DNA of 64,000 nt from Vanilla planifolia. Taxonomy: Eukaryota > Streptophyta > Magnoliopsida > Asparagales > Orchidaceae. Below, one piece after another: positions 49,471 to 62,600 of this stretch (the first letter of the stretch is position 1; each line of letters opens with the position of its first letter). Location of the stretch: contig CM043874.1 in NCBI GenBank assembly GCA_023846275.1, positions 28,431,630 to 28,495,629 on the forward strand. The letters are read 5' to 3'. The notes beneath the pieces were generated by a model. It was not told the origin of the DNA, searched no databases, and worked only from the letters and a program-made list of their open reading frames with translations. The translations under genes were made by a program, and so were the position numbers.

Positions 49471-49979
49471 ACCAATCATACAAACACATGTTAGAAGTGT
49501 ATCCTACATGCAAAGCTGTTGAGGCTCAACTACAAATTTTATCTTTGGAACATTGAAAGCTTCTTTAACCTAGGTATCAACAAATGAGACTTTTAACAAT
49601 CTTCAATGAACTCAATCTATTGATATGAAGCCAAACACAACCTTGAAAAAAATATTGAATGATTAGATTGTACTTAAGAAAGCTCAAGGGAAAAGAAGTC
49701 AAGTCTCTTGAATCTCAAATTTAGAATCTTCACAAGGCAAAGTTAAAGAATAATTTGATCTTCATTCTATTCAAAGTTTCAATGATGAGCTAGAGGATAA
49801 AGTTAAAAATTCAAGGCTACTCAATATGATAGGGAAGAGTTTACCCTAATGATCAAAAAATGTTTAAAGAGGGGAAAAATTGTTAGGAAAGACCAAGTAG
49901 CCCAATGGGTACTAGTAGAAGTGCCTAAGCCATTAAAGTTGTAAACAAATGACTATCAGTGAGTAGTATCCTCATCTAC

Positions 49980-50290
49980 AATATAAGGATTGCATCAAAT
50001 AAAAGCTTGTTAGATGACTAAACTATCAAATTAAAATAAAAAATAGTCCTAATTGCACTAATGCAACCAATGAGACCATAAATAGTGAAATAAAGAGTAG
50101 TTTGGCATTTTAGGTAAGCTTTTCGAAAATCAAAGTTTGAAGATTTGCCATATATAGTCGAATAAAGAAGGTTTGGTAATGTATTTGATACAATCATATT
50201 GCATAAAGAACTATAAAAGAAGTATTATTTCGAGCCAATCTAAATGAAGAGACAAGATTTAGCTAAATAAGGCTAATTATTCCCTTTTGG
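49980..50290 (+). pseudogene. LINE copy 3 endonuclease remnant, internally deleted
   Basis: NIRIASNKSLLDD (about 49980-50020) and KIVLIALMQP (about 50038-50068) match the first 35 or so residues of the L1 endonuclease (NIRG-xS-RSLLRL, PDIVxLxE). About 100 bp on, the text already matches the linker that follows the endonuclease (LNKANYSLLDAIIKEEMYWK). The centre and end of the domain, including the GD-N and LDR blocks, are therefore absent. The ORF1-to-RT distance is about 750 bp shorter than in copy 2, which agrees. Confidence 0.7.
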
Positions 50291-52200
50291 ATGCAATTAT
50301 TAAGGAGGAAATGTATTGGAAACAAAATATAAAAATTACAAGGCTCAAAGAAGGTGATAAAAATACAAAATTATTCCATATAGTGGTGAATGATAGAAAA
50401 AAGTTTAAAATTAATAGCATAAAAGACCACATAGGTATGTTGATACACCAAGAAGAAAAAAAGATAATATGTTACAGTTCAACACTTTCAATAATTGTTA
50501 TGATCTGTCAATGTTACCAACAATAAGACAATGCTCAATTGTATTTTCCTTTGGTAATAGAGGAAGAAAATAGTAAGTTTTTGAAGGAGGTCAAAATTGA
50601 GAAAATCATACAAGTTATATTTCAAAAAGATCAACATAGTGATCTTGGGCTAGATGGGTATAAAGGGAAATTCTACACTAGCTATTGGGACATCATAGTA
50701 AAAGATGTTTTGGATGTTGCCATGGACTTCTTAGTTCGTATCCTCATTCTTAAAGAGATATCAAGTTCAAATCTGATTTTAATCACGAACAAAAAGTGAA
50801 TCCTAAACATTTAATGACTTCAAATCTATTTGCTTATGTAATTTTATAGTGAAATTATTTGCTAAGTTATTGAAAAACATTCTTTAGAGTTTTCTTCCAA
50901 GACTCATCTCTCTTAAGCATCTTAGTTTTGTAAAGGAAGAGAAATAGTTGACTCTTGGGCTAGAAGGGTATAATGGGTAATTCTTCACTAACTATTGTGA
51001 CTTCATCGTAGAGGATGTTTTGAATTTTGTTAGGGCCTTCTTAGTTGTGATCTACATTCCTAAAGAGATATCAAGTGCAAATATGATTTTAATCACAAAA
51101 AATAGGTTCTTGCATCATTCAAAGATTTTAGGTCTTTTTGCTTACGTAATTTTATATTAAAATTATTCACTAAGGTGTTGATAGATATGCTTTAGAGTCT
51201 TATTCCAAGATTCATCTCTCCTAAGAATTGTTAAGGGAAGAGAAATAGATGACAATATTTGGTTGGCTTATGGCTTTTTTCATAAATAGAGAAGTGAGGT
51301 AAGAACAATATAATTAAGCAAGATCTAAAATATAATTTTGATTACTTTTCATGGGAATACTTATGTATAGAACTTACAAAATTCAAGTTTTTGGAGGAAT
51401 TAAACAAAGTGACTAAAAATAAAGTTGGAAACACTTTCATCTCAAACATACTAATGGTAAGCCTAATGGTTGTTTCAAAGGTCAAGGGGCTTAACTAGGG
51501 GAATCCAGCATTCCTTATCCTATTCATTCTGGCAACGAAAGTCTTCAATCAGGTATTAGATAAGCTCATTAATTACAAAAAAGAATTGCATTATTTTCAG
51601 CCCACATGCTCTTCCATGGTTACTTACATAAGATATGTGAATGATATCATAATCATTAAAACTAGAGATTTGAAAACCATTGCTAGTTTCCATAAATTGT
51701 TGGTTTCATTTCAAGTGGCATGATGTCATCAAATTAACCAACAAAAAAATGCTTGTTCTTTCCTAATAGAAAAATGACATATCAATTGATAAAAACATTA
51801 GGCCAATAACTTAGGTTCCAAAGAGGTAAGCTCCTATTAATTTCCTTGGTCAATCCTCTTTTTATCACTAAGAAAAAATTTTGTAGTTTTAGCATGTAAT
51901 AAACAAAACTAAGAAGAAAATGATAGGTTAGATAAAAAAAACTACTTATCATGGGGGAAGATTAACTTCTGTGAAGTATGTTTTTTCTTAATTACTAATT
52001 ACACTTTGATGATAGTTATTCTAGCTCTCCATAGCTTGTATAGAGTAGAAAATATCATAAATGGCTTCTTGTGGGTTACTTGAACCTTATGCATTGGTTC
52101 CACTAAACTAATTAGGGATAAGTCAAACTTTTAGCAAAAGAAAATGGTTTTGGCCTCATAAAGTTAGAAGACATTGTGACTACATTCTCAACAAAAATTA
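50287..52200 (+). pseudogene. LINE copy 3 reverse transcriptase (dead)
   Basis: KITRLKEGDKNTKLFHIVV (about 50329-50385) is the block before RT. An open stretch 50539-50799 follows: FPLVIEEENSKFLKEVKIEK, then DLGLDGYKGKFYTSYWDI (SPGPDGF---FF---W in the family), ending at ISSSNLILITNKK. The segment around 50640-50900 is partly repeated at 50950-51130 (TCTTGGGCTAGA-GGGTATAA in both), so part of RT is duplicated. The catalytic box at 51634-51645 reads YVND before IIII, with Asn for the first Asp. TRDLKTIASFHKLL follows as in the family. Confidence 0.82.
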
Positions 52201-52499
52201 AATTAGAAAATTTTCTTTGATAATTCAGTTTGGTCTAGCTACATGAAAAGAATGTAAGTGTGGATAGAAAAGGCAAAACATTAGACTGTTGGAAGCACAT
52301 GGATAGTGTAATGGAAATTGTTTTAGAACATACTCTGCTATTCAACACAATAGACAATGTTTAATAGACTATAACTATAGATGGAAATTTTAGCATGTTA
52401 TTATCCTAGAATACAATTAGGTGCAAAATCCTTATTTTCAAATCATGGAAAATGGTCTAGAATCCAAAATCTTTGGTGAAATTCTCAATTGTTGTTTAA

Positions 52500-52990
52500 G
52501 AATATCAAATAAGCTCTTTCCATTTCTTGAGAAATTAAGGAATTTTAATATTTAGATGGCCTATGAATGTCCCCAATGTGCTAATCAAGATTCATTCCAT
52601 CATGCATTTGTTAGTTGCATAAAAGCAAACAAAGTGAAACAAAAGGTGGTGATATTGATCCATTCACGAATTCAAAAGCTGAAGCAAAATGTCCATGGTT
52701 ACATGAAACAAAAAAGGAATTTGTTGGTTATGGTGGCACTATTTGCAATCATAAAAGCCAAATCATGGAAGATGTTTCTTATGTAGTTGATAAAATATCA
52801 TAGTTTTAGATAACCACACTATCTTTAATCAAGTGCTTGAATATGTGTAACAATAATAAAATTCACAAGATTATAATTGAAATGGACTACAAAGCAATGT
52901 TCAAAATGATAAAGTCAATAGAAGTTATGTAAGGCAACAAAGTGTCATGTGCCTCACAAATATGTTAGGAAATTCAGCTAAATAAAAAAA
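52500..52990 (+). pseudogene. LINE copy 3 zf-RVT and RNase H remnant
   Basis: ECPQCANQDSFHHAFVSC (about 52567-52620) is a complete zf-RVT metal-binding pattern (C-x2-C, H, C), the best kept in the window. GYGGTICNHKSQIMEDVSYV (about 52727-52790) matches the GGVI-NH-GKI block of RNase H. The RNase H opening before it is shortened or out of frame. GNKVSCASQI near 52935-52970 may be the closing REGN-VAD block. Frames shift between these blocks. Confidence 0.7.
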
Positions 52991-53942
52991 CTTGGATTAG
53001 AACACATGCCAAATTTATGTGGGGCTCTAGTTAAGGTGGATGAAGCCCACGTTTCATACATTCAATCATTTTACATGAAATGAAGTATTGCTATAGCTGA
53101 TCATTCCTAATACAATGCAAAGATAATGATGTTTTAACTCAACAATGAAACTTTTGTACAATACATTCTTTGCTCATACTATACATAGAATGATCTGTCA
53201 ATATAATCTTAGACATGGCTAAAATCATAGCACAAAGATTTGGTATGATTGATGATTATATTAAAGTAATATTTGTCCAATAATTTAGACTTCACTATTC
53301 ATTTGATGGTTCCAACATACACAAACAAAACCCAAAGCCAAATAATAGAACAAATATGAATAGTTGCTAGTGTCACTATTCACATTTGTGCTACATGATA
53401 CCAAGAAATATCTTATAAAATTTGCTTTAGATTCATATGCCAATGGTATCGACACTCTTTATAATAGGTTGCATTCATAGTAGCAATATTCTTTCACTTA
53501 TTGGTTAAATAAGTGCCATTCATTTTAACATATATAAATATCATTATACTTTTGATGTGGTGTGCCCTTCTCTAATACATAGCTATAATTCACAAAATAG
53601 GCATTATTAATCTTGAAACCTCAACATACCTTTATGATATATCACTGGTCAATATTAGAGTATTGTGATAGGCTATTTGGATGATGGTGTAATTATATTA
53701 GGAAATGTCTCGTGGGAAAGAATCAGTTAAATACGTCCAACATACTTCATAATGGTGCTTTCAATATGAGCTGCATCAGATTAGTAGTTTGGTCAAAGTT
53801 ACACAATGCAAAGCTTGAAGGAGCAAGATCACTCGATTATGCATAAGCATGTTCTTTCTATTACACAATCACCATCTCATTATGTCTAATCTAGTTTGTA
53901 ATGGGTTGTAACTTTTTCTCTTTTAATAAATTATTAAGTTTT
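52991..53942 (+). other. LINE copy 3 3' untranslated region
   Basis: No coding evidence. It shares GATGGTGTAATTATATTAGG and nearby text with 19150-19270, the tail of LINE fragment 4, and ends in CTTTTAATAAATTATTAAG then poly(A), like copy 2. Confidence 0.6.
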
Positions 53943-56409
53943 AAAAAAACCTGACATCTAGAATAAGCCTAACGTTTCTCAAAACCTTATTCATTTTATC
54001 TAGATCTTTTAAAGATTCATTAGAAGCCTAATAGCTATCTAGCCAACCTAAGGTTTCTACCAAATCCTAATCAACCTATGAAGATAATCCTTTCCTATCT
54101 AAAATCTCATATCTATAACTAATTCTTCCTCAACCTTGTAGCCATAGACTTTATTTTCTAACTTAGGCTCATAAGAGTTCCATTAATGACTCCCCTTTAG
54201 TCTCACACCCAAAGCCTCTTCTAAGCCACATATAGCTCCCAAGCAATCATTTAGGGTGATAATCCTAGCTTTTTAGCCTAATTTAGATAGTCCATAAGAA
54301 TGATTTAATCTTAATATATACTTAATTCTTATGTTATTCTTAATCTAATTCAACAAAACATATTAGTTAGCCTTTTTAATTTTCTAATTCTTAATTCATT
54401 TCTAATCAAACCCAAGCCATTTTTTGCTAGCCTAATTAAGACTAAAGATCAACCTTAGCTTTCTTCCATGACAAACTGAAGCCTCTTATGTCTTTCAATA
54501 GGGAACCTAAGTGTTATGAATTCCTTAGAAGCCATATAAGGTCATTTACAAAGTCCATTCTTTCATTTTAAGCCATTGATCAAGTCTTACTACTAAGCCC
54601 CCATGGTTTAGCCAAGGCATTCAACCCCTTGTGGCCAATAAAAGTCACTTTTAAGGTTTGATTATCATGTAAGAAAAACATTACGTGTTATTGACTTGCT
54701 TCTTTGTTTCACCTAAAAAAGTATTATTACGTTTCTAAGCTCAATTTGGCATCAACACACCAAGACTAATTAAGACAAACACATTTCACTAGCCCTCTTT
54801 TATGGCTTAGCCTAGACTCCTAAACCTTTTCCATAAGAGACAAATGAGCTCTCCCTCAACCTAAAGCCATCTAAGGTCTTTTCTAAGGCTTCTCATTGCA
54901 TCTAAAGCCTTTAAACAAGTCTTAACACTTTGACCTAATGATAACCCAAGGCAAGTAACCCCATTTGTCCACAAAATCAATCTTCAATTTGTGAGGAATA
55001 TCATGCTTGTAAAACTTATTAGTGTCTTTTGGCATTGTTTAAAAATCATTCTTAGGTTAACACACTAAAATTTTCTAAAATGTTATTGATTGTTCTTCTC
55101 TTAATTCTACACCAAAAAATTCATAATAAATCTAAATTATTCTAAGAACTAAGAGATTATTTCAATAATACATATGAATGTAATCATGATAGCATATATA
55201 GCTTTACATGTCAATTCATAATTTTTCTTAATTATCAATCATAACATCTCCATAATTCAACCTAGCATTATCAATCATGTAGTAGAATAACATCTCCATA
55301 ATTCAACCTAGCATTAATAAGACCAAAGTTAAGATGGTTATAACTCAAAATATCATGATGATATAGGATAACTCAATCAATCTAAAATCATCCTATCATT
55401 TTAAGTAAACAAGTTTGCAAGTCTCATTATCAATAAGATTTTATATATCCTTCACCAAAGAAAGACTTGAATTAGTGAAGTAATTTTTTATGAATTGAAC
55501 AAATTTTAGCTAACACTAAATGTCAACAATGATTAATCCATTATATCCTTCCATGCACCATACTTGCAATTTGAACAAGTTATGACCTAAAAATATCTAG
55601 CCATTTCATGAATTAAACATGATAGAACATAATGGAATCATGGAAAATCAAATCTAGATTTTCTTGGTTTCAATTCCCTTAAATTAACTCCAAAGTTATA
55701 GCATGTGATTACCAAAGAACTCAGTTTTGTTTTCTAGAGTGCACTAACATCTAAATTTCTTTTCTTGTTTGTAATTAATCGCATCCAACATTATTCCATC
55801 ATTTATTTCAATAAACTTAAAGATTTATTATTTCAAACTATGCTTAAAGGTAAGGTAACATTGGTCCATTAGTTCTTCATAAAACACATTAATTACAATA
55901 TATACATAGATCTTATAATATTCAGCATGATGAAAATCAAGTTATACCTTAACCATTCATGATTCTGACATGTAAAAAATATGGTAAGGTCATTGCAATC
56001 AAATTTCTTATCATTCTTTAACAATTCTAAGGTTAATAGTGTTGGAAAAAAATCTTAACATGGATCAAGTATCAAATTCAGAATAGAAAACATATATATT
56101 GTTTTTCTTGTACATGATTCAATCCTTATAAGAAAGATCTGAGAACTCTAAGCATGCATGTGTAATATAATAGATAGCTTTATTCCTATGCATTTATCAA
56201 AATTTAATTACATGACATGATGTTACCTACCTTTTTAATTGAGTAGAGAACTTCATCAAAAAAGGTCTTCTTCTTCCTTTTTCTTGCTTGAGATCCTTAT
56301 TTTCTCTCTTATTCTTCCTCTACTTCCATAGCCTCTTTTAGGTAAGGCTCCTTAAGAGGATTGACAACTAAATTTTGCTAAAGTTTCCTTTGCTAATCAC
56401 AACCTAAAC

Positions 56410-56420
56410 TTTATATAGTC
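56410..56420 (-). promoter_or_regulatory. TATA box of LTR B
   Basis: The minus strand reads GACTATATAAAGTTTAGGTTG. The same box with the same downstream AGGTTG is in the solo LTR at 10512-10528. It is likely the U3 promoter of this LTR family; activity today is unlikely given the decay. Confidence 0.5.
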
Positions 56421-57497
56421 ATTCAGTCAAACATTTAATCAAGGGATATTAGTTAGGCCTATTAGAAAAATCTTTACTTGTAATATTATCTTAAAGGTTG
56501 ATGCATTCAAGTGCTTGATTTAATCTTTAATTTCTTTTCCTTAACAAGCTCTATACAATTCATTTCCAACCCTTATATCTAAGGAACATTAATTCCCAAT
56601 GTTTGAGATAAAAAAAAACTAAAACACAAAACAAGGCTTATTCAATGCCTATGAATTGTACTAGTACTAGACCTATATCATAATATATGAAAAGCCAAAT
56701 CTCTGTTTCTGATTAAACATTCCTCTAATCATAATTATATGATTCCAAATCTTATATAGGTGCAATATCACACGCACACATTTCTCACATTGTAACTTGA
56801 TGATTCTCTCATGCGATCCAATCTTAATTGGTCATATTGAGAGGATTTTTCTAATTGTAGTAGACAATCCTCCGCTCACCCAATGCTCAATAAGACTTAA
56901 AAAATTTTCTTCTCTTGTTATCATATCTTACGATATATTCTTTCATACCTATGTAATCATAGTATTACTTGAACCGACTCTTTATTATCTCCAAAAATGT
57001 CCTTGTATGATGGTGCGATTGGCCTAGTATGATCATTAGCCAAGTTTAGCTCCCATACACATGTATCTCCTTCTCATATTATTTCAATCAAGATGATGTG
57101 TTTTGGTCATACTATATAATACCAAGTTTTTTCTTAGACACATGGAATTCAAATCACTTTAACACTCAACACATTATTCTACTTATATAAAGTCCAAGTC
57201 ATACATGTAAGACCCAAGTCTACTTTCACAACCTGTACACACCGTAACCTAATTATTGCATCTTCTTAATCAAATTAAATGATTTAAAAGTACTATATGA
57301 CATGATATTCACAATCAAGACTTAACATAGGTTTTTATCCTAATCATATCATATGATCTTTTACCATCATATTATAAAATTCTCATCAAACATAGTTATT
57401 AACAATTTAACTAAATCATTTAAATTTTATATATATCTAATTTATAAAAATAAATGAAAATATCATAGCTTGGTTAGCTAATTTGATAGGTGTAATG

Positions 57498-57509
57498 TTC
57501 TCCCCTCAA
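57498..57509 (-). other. Polypurine tract of gypsy body 2
   Basis: The minus strand reads TTGAGGGGAGAA directly before the LTR B start (CATTACACC in that sense). It corresponds to AAGGTGGGGAGAA of the plus-strand gypsy element. The matching place in body 1 (35249-35261) reads AAAATAGAGAAAG, also purine-rich. Confidence 0.75.
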
Positions 57510-59902
57510 TTTTTATTTCATCCCCAAAATTAGGAAAATGGCTTTGGCCACATGCAATGAGTCTCATCCTCTATTTCTACATTATTCGCCTATTCCTTTT
57601 GATTGGTTCCATAATACCTTTAGTTTGGGCATGCATCTATTTCTCAAATCTTGGGTACTAAACCTCAGAATATGATTTAGGTGCTCCTGATAAGAAATAA
57701 TTGGTTATAGATGAAGATCCTCAAGCTCTTCCCAAATACTATGTGAAGGATTGAGAACATATTACTTCAAGCTAGATACATGAAAAACATCAGGCATGCT
57801 AATGAGTAAATTTTGCAACTAGTGTCAATATGCTACATACCAAATATAATCTAAAATCTTGTATAGCCTAATATACTTTCGTCTCAACTTAGAAGCTTTC
57901 CCAAACCTAGATAATCCTTATATATGTCAGACCTTTAAAGTACTTGATTTCCAATCTTCAAGTTTACTTGGCTTTGTTTATTATCAAAGTATTTTTTCTA
58001 TTAATCTTACACTAAACACACTCTATCACATAATCTATGGACCTCCTTAATGATCTCCTTAACAATTTGGGACCTAAAGTCTCCCTAGACTCTACTTCAA
58101 CCTAACACAAGGGAAATCTACAACATCAACCATATGAAGCCTCATATAATACCATCCTAATAGCTGATTGGTAATTATTATAAACAAACTCTATCGATGG
58201 TAACTATTTATATCAATCTTAGAAGTAAAACTATGAACTAAACCTCAACAAATCCTCTAATGTTTGAATTATCCTTTTTGATTAACCATCTATTTGAGGT
58301 TAATAGATTGTGTTGAGCCAAATAATAGTTCTTAATACTAATTATAAATGGCTCCAAAACTGAGATTTGAATTTATTATCTCTATCTAAGATAATTCTAT
58401 TAGGCACACCATGTAGATGAACAAGCTATTATATGTATAGTTTTGTTAACTTTTCCATTAAAGCTTTATTTGTTTTTTATGGTAAGAAAATGTGTCAACT
58501 TAGTCATTTATCTACTATTACAAAATTCATATCTTCTCTTCACATTGTCCTCAATAAGCTTGAGACAAAATCCATGGTAATTTCATCTCAGTTCCACTCT
58601 AGTGTTGCAAAGTTTTATAGTAATTCCCTAAGCTTTTGGAGATCAACTTTAACTATCTAACAAATCTAGTGCCTCTAAACATAATGAATCACATCTATAA
58701 TTGAGCCTCTCTACTAAAAGGTGATGTTATAGTTCCTTTATATTGTGATTCTCCAAGATGGATTGTTAATCTATTATCAGGATATTCTCTAAAAAGCAAA
58801 CATTTGAACTCTTAATGCTGAAGGACACACCACTTACCACAATAGATCAAAATGTAAACCCAAAAGGCAAAGTCCTTAAACACCCTCTATTAAATCTAAT
58901 AAGTAGTGCTTGATCCTTATTGTCCTCCTACTAAAATACCTGCTTATTAAATAGAATGGTTACCAAAAGAATTAAGTTATGTTTCCAAAATCCATACTAT
59001 TAATTGGAACTAGTTTTTATTAATATCAAACATAGATGCCAACTCTAATCTCTCCATAAGCATATATCTTAGTGTTGACCTCTACTTAATTGACCTAGCA
59101 ACCCCACACCAAGTTACAATATCATCTAAATTGGGTAACCACATGATATCTCCACAAAGAAGGATAAAGTCTCTCCAAAAATAGTTGGAAATGGTGCTCC
59201 TTCAAAATCACCAATTCCAAAGAATATTGCATGAGATAATTGAATCAAGAAGCATAATGAACAAGAGTTATCTATCTTTGCCCCAAATAAATAAGCTCTT
59301 TATAGATTTGAACATTGTCTTTCTTTGGCATATTACTGTCTCAAATAAATAGCATGAACTAGCTCCAAGAAATCTTACTAAATAGGACATTCCTGAGCAT
59401 AGCATGGCACTAACAACACAACCAAATAGTCACCTCACAATCAAGAACCATAGATAACACTTTAACCAACTACTCAACTGAGCACTTTAATCCTTCAAAG
59501 TACTTTTATATGAGCATTAGCTAGTCATCTACCATGATTGGGTCATTGTATCCATAAGGACCAGTGGCCTCAACCACATAAATGCTTATAATAATAGGTC
59601 CCCACCTAACACACATGCTAAACCTAGGGTTTCATAACTCTAGCTAGTTTGTAAAACTCTTACTCTCCTCAAACCTGGTCTCTATCCAATGTGTTCCTCA
59701 AAGGAGTGCTATGGGCCTGACCATCTTATAAAGGAGAAAATTATTTCACTTAATTAATGAAGGTAGAACTAAAACTCATTAAATCATCAAACTTATAAAA
59801 TCATATATTCAACTAGTCCTTACTTTTATAAAATGAAACCTAGAATTTCTAAGCATGTATTTGCTCTAACCAAAGCCCAATAACCTAGGCTATGTTAACT
59901 TA
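57510..59902 (-). pseudogene. Gypsy array body 2: integrase-like and gag-like parts
   Basis: Minus strand. An integrase core block is kept almost whole near 58320-58430 (LVHLHGVPNRIILDRDNKF, matching the family's L-GVP--I-SDRD--F-S-FW). Another block, NFVIVDK, lies near 58510-58535. A gag-like part lies near 59000-59900, with TGPYGYNDPIM near 59540-59575 matching the gag opening FxGxxDPxxAxxWL. It aligns throughout with body 1 and, as there, only gag and integrase parts are recognised in about 2.4 kb. Broken in many places. Confidence 0.78.
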
Positions 59903-59916
59903 GGCTCTAATACAAA
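59903..59916 (-). other. Primer-binding site of gypsy body 2
   Basis: The minus strand reads TTTGTATTAGAGCC, three bases after the end of LTR C. It is a decayed form of the initiator tRNA-Met type site and pairs with the one at 46935. Confidence 0.78.
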
Positions 59917-59919
59917 CAC

Positions 59920-62600
59920 TATCACACCCAACCAATTTAGCAACATTTGTTTATATCTGAGTGTTAGACTAGTGCACTAGTCAATATCTTTAACTAACTT
60001 TTTTTCATTGCCTTGGCACGACAATTAGGTCAGGGGTCAAAATCCTCATATTTGATCATCATGGTCACATCATAGCTTCAAAAATGAAACATATACTTGC
60101 ATTATCTAGTCTTATAGTTGAGTCAAGTCTTTGTTCACTTTAGGTTGAGTAACCTATAATACACTAACATGCATATGAAATCAAAGAAAATCTGGTAACC
60201 TATGATCACAACATCAAATGCATATGTTTCATCATATAATCCAAATGTCATCTAGAACATTAAGCCTATATTATGTAAATGGCATGAACTATAAATTTTA
60301 AAGTCCAACATAAAACATCCAAAACAATCCAAGTAAAACAAACATAAAGAATAATGCCATGAATAAATATAAAACTACAACTATAACACCATAATGGCTA
60401 AACAAGTAATTCATAATAGGTATTGACTCTGACATTGCCACTTTTTACTCGTATGTTTACTCTTAACTCTCTAAACCTACTTATGATATGTAGGAAGATG
60501 AGCTATGCTCAATAAGTAGTCTTCAAACCATGTTAAATAAAAGTAATTTTGTAGCAATAAAATATATCTATTAGAGTATGACCATGACACATAGTATCAC
60601 AAGAAACATCCTAGCCTACCAAGTTAATCCAAAGCATGAAGTTTATCCAAAACCTATTAGGGCCTCACATATCTATATGTTAGCATGATCACAAGTTTAA
60701 CAAAGTGATTTCCTAGTGATCTCCAAGCAATTTGGCACTCCCTGCAATCCCATGAGGATCTTAGTGCAAGGTGTAGCACTACTATCACTTTACTTAACTT
60801 GGCACTCTCCTATAAGAAATTCTAGTCACATAGGTCAACACAATAAAGCTATATGACTCTTCATCAATTTGTGATACCATAACAAGGCCTTCAACACATC
60901 AACAATCTACTACAATGTCTCATAATGGCACTCAAATATCACATAATTCTCCATACATTATGTGCTAATCATCACACTAAGGATTTACTAATCACATGAG
61001 CCACCTTGTAGTGCACAAGGACTCCTAAAAAATGCATTGCATTCTACTACCGTATGTACGAGCACACTAATGCTCCTCTTGAGATGTCCTAAGAAATGAG
61101 GTATGCAACCTCAATACCTAGTCAGATTCTAATCTGGTACATCCAACTTGCTTAAATTTTCTTAGGATCCATAAGATGAACATAGAGTTGCTTATATTAT
61201 ATCACAAACTCATAAGGTTTCATCAACCATGGTAATTTAGATATTTCTTATAATCTTAACTTATCATCTAGAATAAGCCAAAAGTTTTATCCAAACCCCA
61301 ATCATATATCTAGATCATCTAGCATTCAATATCCATGTCTTGTTCTTACAAAGTCTTTAATGGGATCCTTACTAGAATCTTTAGCCATTTAAGATATTAC
61401 TTTTTCACTCACTTAAATTCCATATCCTATTTGAAATCCTTGTAGTCATAGACCTTATTTGTTTACCTAGGTTCATATAAGTTTCACTAGTGTTTTTTTT
61501 CTTATCTTACAGGCTAACCTAAGTCTGTCAACCCTTCCCAAATTCCTTTAATGAGCAAGGTACACCTTTTAGACCATCGTTTAAATGTTGATCCATGTCT
61601 TAAAAGCCAAATTCAAAGCAGCTTACAATCATACCCATCAAACCAACCTAGATTAGATCCAAACCAAATCTAAGAGAGGTTTTACCTCTTTCATGAATCC
61701 TATCACCCCTCCTATGGACAAATTTGAGCTCTTTATCTCAACCAATCCTTATCCAATGCCAAAATAAAGCCTCATCAAATCATCCTTATCTGATGTTTGC
61801 TCAAAGGCTCATCAAATAATTGATAAACTATATCTAACCTTAATCTCTTTCTTTAAGGTTCCCTTAAGAAAAAAATAGTTGTTAGAAAGTATTTGACCTA
61901 AATATAGCTTAATTCCTAATTTATTCCTAACCTCATGAAACATCTGCACAAACCATAACTGATATCGAACACTTACTAAGATAATTGAGTGATTACCTTA
62001 TCCAAGGAACAACATTCAGAATAATATAATTTTAAACATAAGAGAATTAATCTTTAATTTTAAATTTCAAAACCTACATTCCCTTGATCATTTTTTATGG
62101 GCCATTAGACCAAGTTTGTACTAATCGAACCTATTAGATAACTTTCCTAATATTCTAATATTTAATTCTTTCTTAACCAAACCCAAAGCACTTTTTTAAG
62201 CCTAATTGAGATCTATGGTCAATTTTAGCCTTCACTCATGGTCGCCCAAGCCTGTCTATTCACCCCACATGGAACTTGAGAGCTATGCATAACATGGAAG
62301 CCATGTAAGGTCTTTTCCTAAGTGCTCTAGCTTTTTAAGCCATTAATTGAGCCTTATTATTTAGCTAATGGTTTTACTGAGCCATATAGGGCATGTAGGT
62401 AAAACATCATGTGTTATTGAGTTTTTTTGTGCTATCACCTAAAAATGTATCAATAAGTTTTTGAGCTCAAATTATCATCATTCTGCCAACCTTAATCTAG
62501 CCCACATAATACCAAGCATTCTTTTGGGGCTCAATTGAGTCTCCTAAGCTTTTTCCAAATTGCACCCATTTGCTTTACCTCACCTTAAATGCTTAAGCAG
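59920..62600 (-). repeat. LTR C of gypsy array (incomplete)
   Basis: Starts TATCACACCCAACC. Aligns with LTR B from 46951 to 48490 and, across the LINE, from 53950 to about 54870. GCACTAGTC at 59973 is shared with 7863 and (as GCACTAGT) with 47001. Likeness stops near 62600, so about 2.6 kb of the LTR is missing on the right. It gives the uninterrupted reference for the LINE copy 3 insertion site. Confidence 0.82.

Larger units (their letters stand above)
48498..53947 (+). mobile_element. L1-type LINE copy 3, inserted in LTR B
   Basis: A 5.45-kb LINE with a 5' leader, ORF1, a shortened endonuclease, RT, zf-RVT, RNase H, a long 3' untranslated part and a poly(A) run (53943-53949). It is flanked by AACCTACCAT (48488-48497) and AACCTGACAT (53948-53957), a target repeat with 8 of 10 matches. 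The uninterrupted LTR C reads CTTAACTTATCATCTAGAAT at 61256, which confirms the empty site. The 5' end appears complete. Confidence 0.9.
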
